From: Chryseobacterium nakagawai
GTDB lineage: Bacteria > Bacteroidota > Bacteroidia > Flavobacteriales > Weeksellaceae
Assembly (NCBI RefSeq): GCF_900637665.1
Contig: NZ_LR134386.1
Span: 1,170,501-1,234,500 of the forward strand
Direction: 5' to 3'
Length of the DNA stretch: 64,000 nucleotides
Both the position numbers and the translations under genes were made by a program. The notes under the pieces are model-generated. The model was given only the letters and a program-made list of their open reading frames with translations. It was not told where the DNA came from and searched no databases. Shown one piece after another: positions 9,050-19,200 of this stretch. Each line of letters opens with the position of its first letter. The first letter of the stretch is position 1.

Positions 9050-10642
9050 ATGGCACAAGGAAAACAGACCCCTCGTCAGAAGATGATCAACCTGATGTAT
9101 CTGGTGTTCATCGCGATGATGGCCCTAAACATTGATGCAGAAATCATCAGATCATATTATGACTCTACAAGAGCATTAAATGAAACCAGAACTTTAACAG
9201 AAAGAAAGAACGAAAAGATTTTTGAAAAAACGCTGGAAGCTAAGGCTCAGCAGGTTCCTGATACTTACTCAAAACCTTGGGAAGATTATAAATTATTAAA
9301 AACCAAGATTGATGCGTTAGTAAAACATGCTCAGGATATCAAGGATTTACTGAAAAAGCAATCAGATTTTCATGATAAAGATCCTAAAACCGGAAAAGAG
9401 ATTGACGTAAGTGAAAACTTTGCTGCATTAAATAATAATGAAGCTACTACGGAATATTTCTTTAAAGAAGGAGATGAAAATTCACCATCAAAAAATGCAT
9501 TAGACCTGAAAGCAAAAATTGATGATGTAAGAGATTACATCAATAAAACTTTTGGTAATAATGACCAGCTTAAAGACTTAGTAGATAGAGCCAACAAATC
9601 TCTTATTGCAGAGTATCCTAAAGGAAAATCTCCAAATGAGAAAACTTGGTTCCAAAATAAATTTTATCATCAACCACTAATTGCTGCGATATCTAATTTG
9701 GAAATTATCCAAAATGATGCCAGAAACGTACAATCTGATGCATTAGCATTAATGCTTCAGGAAAAAGTAGATGCGAGTATCAAATTTACAAGCTATGAAC
9801 CTATTGTTTCAGGTCCTACAGATATTCAGACTGGAAAACAGGCTGAAGTAAAAGTAATGCTGGGTACTTATTCTAACAGTAATAAGATTAGCATTTCCGG
9901 AGTGAGCAAGCAGGAAAATGGTAAAGGTATCATCCCTATTTCAGGAGCTGGTATTGGTGAGCATAAATTAGCTGGAACGATTACATTAACAGATGCTTCA
10001 GGGAAGCCACAATCTTTCCCTTGGACGCATACTTATAATGTGATTGCTGGTCCTAGAGAAGTAAAACTTGAAAAAGGATTATTACTTTCTGCTGATAAAA
10101 TGAATGTAATGTATAGAGGATTGGAGAACCCTGTATCAGGATCTATCTTAGGGGCAGATAACTCTAAACTTTCACTATCAGCTCCAGGAGCTACTGTGAG
10201 AAATACAGCACCTGGTAAGTGGATTGTAAAACCTTCAACAGGTACTACAGTGAAATTGACATTATCTGGAGTAGACCCTTATGGTAAATCAGTATCTCAG
10301 GTATTTGAATATAGAATCAAGAATGTTCCGCCACCGCAAGGGCAGATGAGAGGTCAGAATGTATTGTCGATGCCGGCAACTTCTATTCCTAACCAATCTG
10401 TACAGGCTGCTATTCCTGACTTCGATTTCCCTGTTTCGTTCAATGTAACACAGTTCATGGTAAGAGTACCTGGTAGAGCAGCACTATTGATCCACGGAAA
10501 TACATTAAGTGAGGCAGCAGGACTAATAAAGAATCTGAGAACAGGAGATGTTGTATCTATCTTCGATATCAAAGCAACAGCTCAAGGATTGGAAGGCCAG
10601 CAGATTAAAAACATTACTCCTATTATTATTAATGTTCAATAG
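9050..10642 (+). CDS. gldM: T9SS trans-periplasmic motor protein GldM
   Basis: A single-pass inner-membrane protein whose periplasmic domains reach the GldK/GldN ring. The protein is 530 aa. The N-terminus has the family motif RQKMINLMYLVFIAMMALN, which forms the transmembrane helix (about residues 12-31). A charged helical domain comes next (to about 220), then Ig-like periplasmic domains rich in beta strand. The proline-rich hinge NVPPPQGQMRG precedes the last domain. Length and order match GldM/PorM. It ends 20 bases before gldN. Confidence 0.95.
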   Translation: MAQGKQTPRQKMINLMYLVFIAMMALNIDAEIIRSYYDSTRALNETRTLTERKNEKIFEKTLEAKAQQVPDTYSKPWEDYKLLKTKIDALVKHAQDIKDLLKKQSDFHDKDPKTGKEIDVSENFAALNNNEATTEYFFKEGDENSPSKNALDLKAKIDDVRDYINKTFGNNDQLKDLVDRANKSLIAEYPKGKSPNEKTWFQNKFYHQPLIAAISNLEIIQNDARNVQSDALALMLQEKVDASIKFTSYEPIVSGPTDIQTGKQAEVKVMLGTYSNSNKISISGVSKQENGKGIIPISGAGIGEHKLAGTITLTDASGKPQSFPWTHTYNVIAGPREVKLEKGLLLSADKMNVMYRGLENPVSGSILGADNSKLSLSAPGATVRNTAPGKWIVKPSTGTTVKLTLSGVDPYGKSVSQVFEYRIKNVPPPQGQMRGQNVLSMPATSIPNQSVQAAIPDFDFPVSFNVTQFMVRVPGRAALLIHGNTLSEAAGLIKNLRTGDVVSIFDIKATAQGLEGQQIKNITPIIINVQ

Positions 10643-10662
10643 GACTAAAATTGTAATTTATT

Positions 10663-11601
10663 ATGAAAAAATATATTAGCACCCTTTTAGTATTAGTTTC
10701 GGGATTTGCATTTTCCCAGACTATTCTGAACGCTTCTTCTCCAGAAGAGTTTAGACAGATGAGAGCGGAGAACAAACAAAAAGTTGGTGATACTATTATT
10801 GATAAAACAGTAAAGCCTCTTGAATATGGATTTGTGGAAGACAAAGACATTCTTAAGAGTATGTTTGTTTGGGAAATCATCGATATGAATGATAAGATCA
10901 ATCAGCCATTTTACTATGATAACCCGGACGGTCTTCTTTCTACCCCTACAAGATCTCTATACCAGTTACTGTTAGATGCAGCTTTAAGTGGTAAAATTGA
11001 GCAAGTGTATGATGACGAAAACTTTACAGTAAAGCTTTCTCCTGAAGGAATTCAGAAAAGATTAGAAAAAGTTACTATTAATGACGCTGCGATTGACATT
11101 CTAAACTCAGGACGACAATTAACTGAACAGGAGAAAAAAGAATATACTGATGTATTTAAGACCACTACTGAGAAGGTAAAAGTTCTTAAAATCATGGGTA
11201 TGTGGTTCGTAGATAAAAGAGACGGACAGATGAAATACAGACCTCTAGGTATTGCAGCAATGGGACCAGACCCTGCAGTACAAGGAGTTATAGGACCAGA
11301 TGGTAAGCCCATTGCTAGCAATGATGATCTTATCGACCTATTCTGGATTTTCTATCCGAATGCAAGAGATGTTTTAGCAAACAATTATGTTTACAATAGA
11401 AAAAACTCTTCTGCAGACCTGTCTTTTGATGATATTATCAATGCAAGAAGATTCTCTTCTATAATTTATAAATCTTCAAGCGGTTTAGGAGATGGTACTA
11501 TTAAAGATTATATTCCTAAAGATGCTGATGATCAGCTAGAAGAAAGCAACAGAATCAAGTCGCAAATTCTAGAAATGGAAAATGATATGTGGAATTACTA
11601 A
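10663..11601 (+). CDS. gldN: T9SS ring protein GldN
   Basis: A periplasmic partner of GldK in the outer-membrane-associated T9SS ring. The protein is 312 aa and starts with a Sec signal peptide ending near FAFSQ (residue 19). Family features include the segment around DILKSMFVWEIIDMNDKINQP and the later IMGMWFVDKRDGQMKYRPLGI. The final gene of gldKLMN, it is followed directly by a strong terminator. Confidence 0.93.
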   Translation: MKKYISTLLVLVSGFAFSQTILNASSPEEFRQMRAENKQKVGDTIIDKTVKPLEYGFVEDKDILKSMFVWEIIDMNDKINQPFYYDNPDGLLSTPTRSLYQLLLDAALSGKIEQVYDDENFTVKLSPEGIQKRLEKVTINDAAIDILNSGRQLTEQEKKEYTDVFKTTTEKVKVLKIMGMWFVDKRDGQMKYRPLGIAAMGPDPAVQGVIGPDGKPIASNDDLIDLFWIFYPNARDVLANNYVYNRKNSSADLSFDDIINARRFSSIIYKSSSGLGDGTIKDYIPKDADDQLEESNRIKSQILEMENDMWNY

Positions 11602-11622
11602 ATTTCACTTGATATTTATATA

Positions 11623-11652
11623 AAACCTGAGTATTTTTACTCAGGTTTTTTT
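11623..11652 (+). terminator. terminator of the gldKLMN operon
   Basis: A perfect 11-bp stem (11623-11633 with 11638-11648) with loop TTTT is followed by a T-run. Confidence 0.9.
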
Positions 11653-11739
11653 TATTATGAAATCGCCCTTTGTTTATTGCTAATCAATAATCAATGATAT
11701 AGGCGATTGTATGACCTTTAAATAAATGAAATTGCTCAT

Positions 11740-12777
11740 ATGAAAAATGTAGATTATATTATTGTAGGAGATGGATATGCCGGGCTTTTTTTAGCTCATC
11801 AACTGATTAAGAACAATAAATCCTTTGTGATCTTTTCTGAAGGAAGAAAAAGCGCTTCGCAGGTTTCTGCGGGGATCATTAATCCTGTTGTACTTAAAAA
11901 GTTTACCACATTCTGGAAAGCTCAGGAGCAAATTGATTTTCTAAAGAGCAGTCTTAAAGAAATTGAATCGTATACCGGAGAGAATTATTTAATCAATGCA
12001 TCTATTCACAGAATTTTTCATGATGAAAATGAACAGGTGCTTTGGCTCAAAAAATCCAAGAACGAAGAATTATGTAAATTTTTGAATGAAAATTTTGAGT
12101 CTTTAAATGTGGTAAAAAACGATTTTCTCGCTGGAAAGGTAAACCAGTCAGCCAGACTAAATGTTAATGGTTTTTTCATGGGTTTATTCAGTTATTTTGA
12201 AAAAAATGATTTTCTTATCAGTGAAAAGTTTGAATATGCTAAGTTAAATCCATCAGACTCAACTTATAAAGATTTTAATTTTAAAAATATTATTTTCTGT
12301 GAAGGAATGGGAGTGAAGGACAATCCTTATTTTTCAGAAATTGCAGTGACCCCCAATAAGGGACATCATATAAAAGTTGAACTTTCTCAACCTATTCCTG
12401 AAAATATTACGATTAAAAAGAAACATTTCCTTTTTCCTACCGGAAATGGACTTTATTTCTATGGTGGAACTTATGACCGGGAGCAGCTTCACCATCATAT
12501 TGACGATTCGGCGGTTAATCAATTAGTCAACGGATTGTCTGAATTCTATCCTTATGATTTTGAAGTAAAAGAAGTTAATTTTGGTTTCAGACCTACTGTA
12601 AAAGACAGAAGGCCCATTATTGGAAGACATGAAAGCTACAATAACTTGTATGTCTTCAATGGACTGGGAGCAAGAGGAATTCTGAACGGATGTTATTTCT
12701 CAAGGGATCTTTTCCGTTTTATTGAAGAAGATATTCCATTGCATGAAGAAGTCTCATTAAATAGATTTAATAAGTAA
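11740..12777 (+). CDS. FAD-dependent oxidoreductase (DAO family)
   Basis: A 345-aa cytosolic flavoprotein. The N-terminal dinucleotide-binding strand is YIIVGDGYAGLF (GxGxxG at residues 9-14), followed by a helix and a second strand ending in an acidic residue. Late motifs are GFRPTVKDRRPIIG and YNNLYVFNGLGARGI, which in the D-amino-acid-oxidase/glycine-oxidase superfamily bind FAD at the C-terminus. The substrate cannot be told from sequence. It lies between gldN and a SemiSWEET gene, with no sign that it belongs to T9SS. Confidence 0.85.
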   Translation: MKNVDYIIVGDGYAGLFLAHQLIKNNKSFVIFSEGRKSASQVSAGIINPVVLKKFTTFWKAQEQIDFLKSSLKEIESYTGENYLINASIHRIFHDENEQVLWLKKSKNEELCKFLNENFESLNVVKNDFLAGKVNQSARLNVNGFFMGLFSYFEKNDFLISEKFEYAKLNPSDSTYKDFNFKNIIFCEGMGVKDNPYFSEIAVTPNKGHHIKVELSQPIPENITIKKKHFLFPTGNGLYFYGGTYDREQLHHHIDDSAVNQLVNGLSEFYPYDFEVKEVNFGFRPTVKDRRPIIGRHESYNNLYVFNGLGARGILNGCYFSRDLFRFIEEDIPLHEEVSLNRFNK

Positions 12778-12811
12778 TTTTTATCAAATGTAATCTTAAA
12801 GGCCATACTAT

Positions 12812-13069
12812 ATGAATGAAAATCTATTAGGGATTATTGCAGGAGTTCTTACCTCCATATCCATGATTCCACAGCTTGTAAAAGTAATTCGGGAGAAAAA
12901 TGTTGAAGATATTTCCCTGCTTATGCTTTTGGTTCTTATTTCCGGATTATCTTTATGGGTGTGGTATGGCTTTATAAAAGACGAACTTCCCATTATTTTA
13001 TCAAATTCATTTGCTGTTTTGGTAAATATTTGCCTTTTAGTTTCCTATATGATATATCATAAAAAGTAA
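12812..13069 (+). CDS. SemiSWEET-type sugar transporter
   Basis: An 85-aa integral membrane protein with three helices (about 6-24, 35-54, 61-80), the size of a SemiSWEET half-transporter that works as a dimer. The PQ motif is in SMIPQLVKVIREK (Pro19-Gln20). The conserved WYG-type element is seen in VWYGFIKDELP. Known members move sugars down their gradient across the inner membrane. It lies 34 bases after the oxidoreductase gene and probably shares its transcript, which ends in the hairpin that overlaps its stop codon. Confidence 0.88.
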   Translation: MNENLLGIIAGVLTSISMIPQLVKVIREKNVEDISLLMLLVLISGLSLWVWYGFIKDELPIILSNSFAVLVNICLLVSYMIYHKK

Positions 13070-13100
13070 AAAAGACGTCCCCATACAAGGACGTCTTTTT
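13069..13100. terminator. bidirectional terminator
   Basis: A perfect 12-bp stem (13069-13080 with 13089-13100), with A-run left and T-run right, lies between the convergent SemiSWEET and META-domain genes. Confidence 0.9.
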
Positions 13101-13123
13101 ATATTAAATCTAATTATTTTTTT

Positions 13124-13555
13124 TTATTCAAGAACGAATTTGGCTAGAGGTGCCATTCTCGCTTTGTTTAAAGTTAATGTATTTCCATTAACAGAGTAGT
13201 TATCAGCGTCAAGGATTGCTTTTGTAAACTGATTTTCTATATCAAGATCTTCACAAGCCATCATTGTAGACATTCCCTGATTGAATTTGATTCTCATCAC
13301 ATCCTGCTTGATCTCAAAAGTACCACCTAATCCGTTGCAACCTGCATGACCTTCATATTTCATTCCATTCATATCAAGCTTGAAATAGGGATTGTTTTTT
13401 GGGTTCTTTAGTGCAATCGGCTGACCATTAAGCTCAGTTAATTTCCATTTTTTTCCCGTAATATCTGTGGTTGCTTTCTGTGCAGTTTGTGTCTGGCAGG
13501 AAACAAGGAATACAGTTAGGAAAAGAGCGGATAAATAGTAATACAAGCTTTTCAT
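13124..13555 (-). CDS. META domain lipoprotein (HslJ-like)
   Basis: A 143-aa lipoprotein with the lipobox ending at Cys20 (LVSC). The META domain (residues 33-143) begins GKKWKLTELNGQPI, contains the AGCNGLGGTF turn typical of the family and the MMACED segment, and ends NKARMAPLAKFV. HslJ-type proteins are linked to envelope stress and novobiocin resistance in enterics. No specific activity is known. It is transcribed with the next upstream lipoprotein gene (13591-13983), 35 bases away. Confidence 0.88.
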   Translation of the reverse strand: MKSLYYYLSALFLTVFLVSCQTQTAQKATTDITGKKWKLTELNGQPIALKNPKNNPYFKLDMNGMKYEGHAGCNGLGGTFEIKQDVMRIKFNQGMSTMMACEDLDIENQFTKAILDADNYSVNGNTLTLNKARMAPLAKFVLE

Positions 13556-13590
13556 AAATTTTAATTTTAAATTTTCTGTTTGTACATAAG

Positions 13591-13983
13591 CTAATACGAT
13601 GCCATTTTTGCAGGACCTGATTCTTTTTTTGCCTGTTTAAGATGGAAAAGCACCATATCTACATTCTTCTTCAAGAAACTGATATTACCTTTAATTTCAG
13701 AGTATTGGTACTCCTCATTAGAGGCTGTGTAGTCTGGTAAAGCTTCACTTTTTTTGAGGTCATAAGTTTTACCGTTTAAATGTACCGTTGCTGTATTTTT
13801 AGTTCGGTTTATAGTTACTTCTATTTTTTCTCCATAGCTGTCAACATATACATTTTTTGAAATGTCATCAGTATTTTCAGGAGCAGCAGTGGTAACGGTT
13901 TCAGCATCTTTTCCGGGATGTTTACACGCTGTTGAGGAAAGAATAGCCAATCCCAAAAGGACTGTTTTGAATAATTTTTTCAT
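13591..13983 (-). CDS. small lipoprotein of unknown function
   Basis: A 130-aa protein with a lipoprotein signal peptide ending at Cys20 (STAC), then a Thr/Ala/Glu-rich linker (about 21-45). The compact domain has beta-strand-like stretches such as KIEVTINRTKNTATVHLNG. The style resembles MliC or DUF-type small envelope lipoproteins, but I do not recognise a family. It probably forms a two-gene operon with the META-domain gene downstream. Confidence 0.7.
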   Translation of the reverse strand: MKKLFKTVLLGLAILSSTACKHPGKDAETVTTAAPENTDDISKNVYVDSYGEKIEVTINRTKNTATVHLNGKTYDLKKSEALPDYTASNEEYQYSEIKGNISFLKKNVDMVLFHLKQAKKESGPAKMASY

Positions 13984-14386
13984 AGTGATAAGTGATTTTA
14001 AAGTGTTTCATGAAATATGATATTAATACTATATAAAAATACGAATATTTTTGACAAATATGTGTTAATTTTTCATAAACTAACATGATGTTTTAACCAA
14101 AAGGGTTTTGCCCATCTTTTATAAAACATTCTTTCACGAAACAGAAGCTGATTATTTATAGTAGGGAATTTATGATTGAAGAGTCAAATACCGATTTTTT
14201 AATCGTTTTATTTTCAATAGGATAGTGGATTTTTTTTTCATTGTTCATTTGTTGTGTAAATTTTTTGCAAAAATAATTCAAAAATCAGAGAATAACAATA
14301 TGGTTATATTAATAATTTGAAATTATGATAAAGTTTAGTTTTTCAGGTTGATATTTTCCCTGAATCATAAGTTTGTTCGAAATAAA
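13984..14386. other. long AT-rich intergenic region
   Basis: No gene is visible on either strand in the first 360 bases. The right end carries the strong promoter at 14348-14375. Confidence 0.6.
14348..14375 (+). promoter_or_regulatory. strong Bacteroidota promoter
   Basis: TTG at 14348-14350, exactly 17 bases of spacer, then TAAGTTTG (TAnnTTTG) at 14368-14375. The predicted start of transcription is near 14381, more than 200 bases before the next sizeable gene. Confidence 0.65.
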
Positions 14387-14461
14387 ATGTCGAAAAACAA
14401 GACATGGTCAATTGAAAAAGAAAGAATCGAGAAATATTATTCCATAGATAGCGTGTATTGA
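14387..14461 (+). CDS. candidate 24-aa small ORF
   Basis: An ATG only about 6 bases after the predicted transcription start opens 24 codons rich in Lys and Glu (starts MSKNKTWSIEKERIEKYY), ending in TGA. No ribosome-binding site is possible, so it would be a leaderless message. It may equally be the 5' part of a long leader or a small RNA. The only support is position. Confidence 0.25.
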   Translation: MSKNKTWSIEKERIEKYYSIDSVY

Positions 14462-14578
14462 TGATTTATAAGAGTCTGTTTTCTATTGTATTGTATGATT
14501 GGCAGAGTTGCAAATTCAGGTTATTTAAAGAAGCGTTAAATTTTGTTAATCTATTATGATGGTATAATAATCTAGATG

Positions 14579-14586
14579 TACATTTG
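14579..14586 (+). promoter_or_regulatory. -7 element that decides the start of the next gene
   Basis: TACATTTG fits TAnnTTTG. The upstream ATG at 14576 lies inside this element, so the start at 14597 is preferred. Confidence 0.45.
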
Positions 14587-14596
14587 CGACTTCAAA

Positions 14597-14983
14597 ATGA
14601 GAAACTTTATAGTATATTTTTTAACAGGTCTTTTTCTACTCTTTGTAGTAGAAAGCAGGCTTAACGTTAAAACGCTACGAAATGACTATTCTGGTCATGT
14701 TTCTCATCATTTGCCTAAAAGAGCGAACAAGCTGAATCAGACCTATGAAAAGCTTTCTATTCAGCAGATGGCAGATACCATAGACAATGCCACTTTAGAA
14801 CTTGCGGAAAATGACTTTCAGTTGTCTGATGTATTTCAGGCCATTGTTGTTTTTGCCGGAATTTTTAGTCTGGTCTATATTTTTGGATTAAAAAGTAATA
14901 AACAGTTTAGACCGGATATTCACGGTTTTATCTGGGGACTTACGGCCAAAAAGTTTATTCTGATCCGCTCTATAAGAATCTAA
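14597..14983 (+). CDS. small membrane protein of unknown function
   Basis: A 128-aa protein with an N-terminal hydrophobic segment (residues 2-18) that could be a signal anchor. A polar stretch rich in Asn and Lys follows, and a second membrane segment near residues 75-95 contains DVFQAIVVFAGIFSLVYIFGL. I recognise no family. The longer frame from 14576 is rejected because it begins within the promoter. It lies 144 bases before an RND efflux operon on the same strand and may be co-regulated with it. Confidence 0.6.
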   Translation: MRNFIVYFLTGLFLLFVVESRLNVKTLRNDYSGHVSHHLPKRANKLNQTYEKLSIQQMADTIDNATLELAENDFQLSDVFQAIVVFAGIFSLVYIFGLKSNKQFRPDIHGFIWGLTAKKFILIRSIRI

Positions 14984-15127
14984 AATTTCATTTTTCTTAG
15001 TGAGTTTCTGCCTGTTTTCAGGTAGGAATGCTTTGCGTTGTGTATGTGGGTAATCATCACACCGTGCTATTCTCTATTGCCATTTTATTTCTATTCAAAA
15101 CATTAACGATTTATAAACTCTAGAATT

Positions 15128-16213
15128 ATGATAAAAAGAGTTACCTCAAGTATTGCACTTAGTGTCCTTTTACTGGCCGTAAGCTGCAATAAGAAAAAAG
15201 AGGAAAAAGAAGAAGTAGCCACTTACCCGGTAACATCTCCGGTAGTGATGGACACTGTAATTAATAAGGAATATGTAGCTCAGATTCAGTCTGTAAAGAA
15301 CATTGAAGTCCGGGCGCAGGAAAAAGGATTCCTTGAGAAAATTTTTGTCGATGAAGGTCAGTATGTACAGGCAGGACAGACCCTGTTCCGTATTATGCCT
15401 AAACTGTATCAGGCAGAATTATTAAAAGCAAAAGCTGAAGTTGAACAGGCTTCTATCGAACTGAAAAATGCAAGCACATTAGCCGGAAACAATATTGTAT
15501 CCAAAAATGAAAAGGCAATGGCTAAAGCTAAACTGGATGCTGCCAATGCAGAAATGAAGCTGGCTCAGATCCATTTGTCTTTTACCGATATTAAAGCTCC
15601 GTTTTCAGGAATTATCAATAGAATTCCTTTAAAACTGGGGAGTTTGGTAGACGAAGGCGATCTGTTAACTTCATTATCAGATAATACAAGTATCTACACC
15701 TATTTCAACGTTTCTGAACCGGAGTATCTGAGCTATCAGACTCATGCAGCTGACAGAGGAAGTAATCAAGTATCTCTGATTACTGCAAATGGAGAAACAT
15801 ATACGCAAAAAGGAGAGATTCAGACTATTGAAGGTGAATTTGACAATGAAACAGGAAATATTGCCTTTCGGGCCAAGTTTCCTAACCCAGATAAACTTCT
15901 GAGAAACGGAGAAACAGGTAAAGTACAGATGACGATGCCGGTTCATAATGCTCTTATTATTCCTCAGAAAGCGACGTATGAAATTCAGGATCAGAAATAT
16001 GTATTTGTTATTGATAAAAATGGTACAGCCAGATCCAAAAATATTAAAGTAGCCTATGAACTACCGGATCTTTATGTGGTAAGCTCAGGAATTTCAAAAG
16101 GAGATCAGATTCTTTTGGAGGGAGTTCAGAAGGTGAAGGATGACCAGAAAATAAAAACAAAATTCCAGGATCCTAAAAAAGTTCTTCAATCATTGAAATT
16201 AAAAGCAGAGTAA
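15128..16213 (+). CDS. RND efflux periplasmic adaptor (membrane fusion protein)
   Basis: Bridges the inner-membrane RND pump and the outer-membrane channel. The 361-aa lipoprotein has its lipobox at Cys20 (AVSC) followed by a Lys/Glu-rich linker. The biotinyl-lipoyl-like domain (about 55-90) includes VRAQEKGFLEKIFVDEGQ. A helical hairpin (90-145) and a second lipoyl half (TDIKAPFSGIINR) follow. The beta-barrel and membrane-proximal domains end with SSGISKGDQILLEGVQKVKD. Length is usual for AcrA/MexA-type adaptors. It is the first gene of a three-gene efflux operon, 21 bases before the permease. Confidence 0.93.
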   Translation: MIKRVTSSIALSVLLLAVSCNKKKEEKEEVATYPVTSPVVMDTVINKEYVAQIQSVKNIEVRAQEKGFLEKIFVDEGQYVQAGQTLFRIMPKLYQAELLKAKAEVEQASIELKNASTLAGNNIVSKNEKAMAKAKLDAANAEMKLAQIHLSFTDIKAPFSGIINRIPLKLGSLVDEGDLLTSLSDNTSIYTYFNVSEPEYLSYQTHAADRGSNQVSLITANGETYTQKGEIQTIEGEFDNETGNIAFRAKFPNPDKLLRNGETGKVQMTMPVHNALIIPQKATYEIQDQKYVFVIDKNGTARSKNIKVAYELPDLYVVSSGISKGDQILLEGVQKVKDDQKIKTKFQDPKKVLQSLKLKAE

Positions 16214-16234
16214 TGGTCTCTAAAATGAAGTAGT

Positions 16235-19200
16235 ATGTTTAAGAAATTCATCCGCAGACCTGTTCTGTCTATTGTAATCTCATTGATTATTGTATTTTTA
16301 GGGATATTGTCATTGGTAAAACTTCCGGTGACCCAGTTTCCCTCAATTTCTCCACCTAAAGTAAATATTACCGCAGAATATCCTGGTGCCAACAACGAAT
16401 TATTGATTAAATCTGTTGTCATCCCATTGGAAAGAGGATTAAACGGAGTTCCGGGTATGAAATATATGACCTCGGATGCCGGAAATGACGGAGAAGCTTC
16501 CATTCAGGTGGTATTTGATCTGGGAACAGATCCCAACGTTGCAGCAGTAAACGTTCAAAATCGTGTATCTTCAGTGGTTAACAAATTGCCTCCTCTGGTC
16601 GTTCGTGAAGGGGTGAAAATTACCCGTGAAGAACCGAATATGCTGATGTACATTAACCTGTACAGTGATGATCCAAAAGCTGATCAGAAATTCCTGTTCA
16701 ACTATGCTGACATCAACGTGATGTCTGAATTGAGAAGGGTAAGCGGAGTCGGTTTCGCTGATATTTTGGGAACCCGTGAATACGCCATGCGTATCTGGCT
16801 TAAACCGGACAGGTTAACTGCATATAATATTTCAGCTGATGAAGTAATGGAATCTTTGAACGAGCAGAGTTTGGAAGCATCTCCGGGGAAAACCGGAGAA
16901 AGCTCAGGAAAACGCTCTCAGTCATTTGAATATGTATTGAAATATCCGGGACGTTATAATAATGAAAAAGACTATGGTAATATCATTCTAAAAGCTAAGC
17001 CTAATGGTGAATCTATAAGATTGAAAGATGTTGCTGATATTGAATTCGGAAGTTCGATGTATGATATTTATTCTACACTGAACGGAAAACCTTCTGCCGC
17101 AATTACCGTAAAACAATCTTATGGATCTAATGCAAGTGATGTTATCAAGAATGTAAAAACATTAATGGCAGACCTTGAGAAAAATAATTTCCCTAAAGGG
17201 ATGCATTATGAGATCAGTTATGACGTTTCCAGATTCCTGGATGCTTCTATGGAAAAAGTAATCCATACTTTGTTTGAAGCTTTTGTACTGGTAGCTATTG
17301 TGGTATTTCTTTTCCTTGGGGACTGGCGTTCCACATTGATTCCTGCACTAGCTGTTCCTGTTTCGTTGGTAGGAACTTTTGCGGTGATGTCAGCATTTGG
17401 GATTACTTTGAATATGATCTCACTTTTTGCTTTGGTAATGGCCATTGGGGTCGTCGTTGATGATGCCATTGTGGTGATTGAAGCGGTGCATGCCAAGATG
17501 GAAGAGAAGAATCTTTCTCCATTAAAAGCTACGGAGGAAGCAATGCATGAGATTAGTGGAGCAATTATCGCTATTACTCTGGTAATGGCATCGGTATTTA
17601 TTCCGATTGCATTTATGTCTGGACCGGTTGGGGTATTTTACCGTCAGTTTTCGATTACCATGGCGTCTTCTATTATTTTATCGGGAGTCGTGGCTTTGAC
17701 TTTGACACCGGCATTGTGTGCTTTAATTCTTAAAAATAACCACGGAAAAGCTAAGAAGAAAACTCCAATTACGATTTTCCTTGATAAATTTAATAATCTG
17801 TTCACGAAAGGTGCTGGAAGATATGAGAAAATGCTGAATAAGACGGTAACTAAGAAAATGTTCACATTACCTCTTTTATTAGCTTTCTGTGCAGGAACTT
17901 ATTTTCTGAGTAATTCAATTCCATCCGGATTTATTCCTGCTGAAGATCAGGGGATGATCTATGCGATTATCCAAACACCGCCAGGATCTACATTGGAAAG
18001 AACCAATCAGATTGCAAGAGAACTTTTAAAAGAATCAGAAGATATTGATGGGGTACAGTCTGTTTCATCACTGGCAGGATATGAGATCTTAACAGAAGGT
18101 ACCGGATCAAACTCCGGAACCTGTCTTATTAATCTTAAAAGCTGGGATGAACGTAAGGAATCAGCCGCTGAAATTATTGAAAAGCTGGAAGAAAAAGCCA
18201 AAAATATACCAGGGGCCAATATTGAGTTTTTCCAACCACCTTCCGTTCCGGGATATGGTGCAGCAGGAGGTTTTGAACTCCGATTGCTTGATAAGGCAGG
18301 AAGCGGGGATTACCATAAAATGGAACAGGTAAGTAACGATTTTGTAAAGGAGTTAAAGAAACGTCCGGAGCTGGGATCTGCATTTACCTTCTATTCTGCG
18401 AGTTTCCCTCAATATATGCTTAGGATAGATAATGACCTTGCGGAACAAAAAGGAGTGACAATTGAAAAAGCGATGGATAACTTATCTACCTTGATTGGAT
18501 CCAACTATGAGACTAGTTTTATTCGTTTTGACAGGCCTTATAAAGTTATTGTTCAGGCAGGACCTCAATATCGTGCTTTACCAACAGATTTATTAAAGTT
18601 ATATGTTAAAAATGACAAAGATCAGATGGTACCTTATTCAGACTTTATGAGGTTGGAGAAAGTATATGGTTTATCTGAAATGACAAGACATAATATGTAT
18701 AACTCTGCTCAGGTGAGTGGTACTCCGGCACCGGGATACAGTAGTGGACAGGCTATTCAGGCTATTCAGGAAGTGGCAGATAAAACACTTCCGAGAGGTT
18801 TTTGGTATCGACTGGGCAGGGATTTCGAAAGATGAAGTAAGCCGTGGAAACGAAGCTGTGTTTGTATTCCTGGTGTGTTTAGGATTCGTTTATTTGATTC
18901 TTTCTGCTCAGTATGAAAGTTTTATTCTTCCGTTACCTGTAATTTTATCATTACCAGTGGGGATTTTTGGAGCGTTTCTCTGTCTAAAATTGTTAGGACT
19001 GGAAAACAATATCTATGCTCAGGTGGCTATGGTAATGCTTATCGGGCTCTTAGGTAAAAATGCCGTGTTAATTGTAGAATTTGCTGTACAGAAAAAGGCT
19101 GAAGAAGGAATTCCTGTGATGCAGGCTGCTATTGAAGGAGCTGCCATTCGTTTCCGTCCTATTTTGATGACCTCATTTGCCTTTATTGCCGGATTGATTC

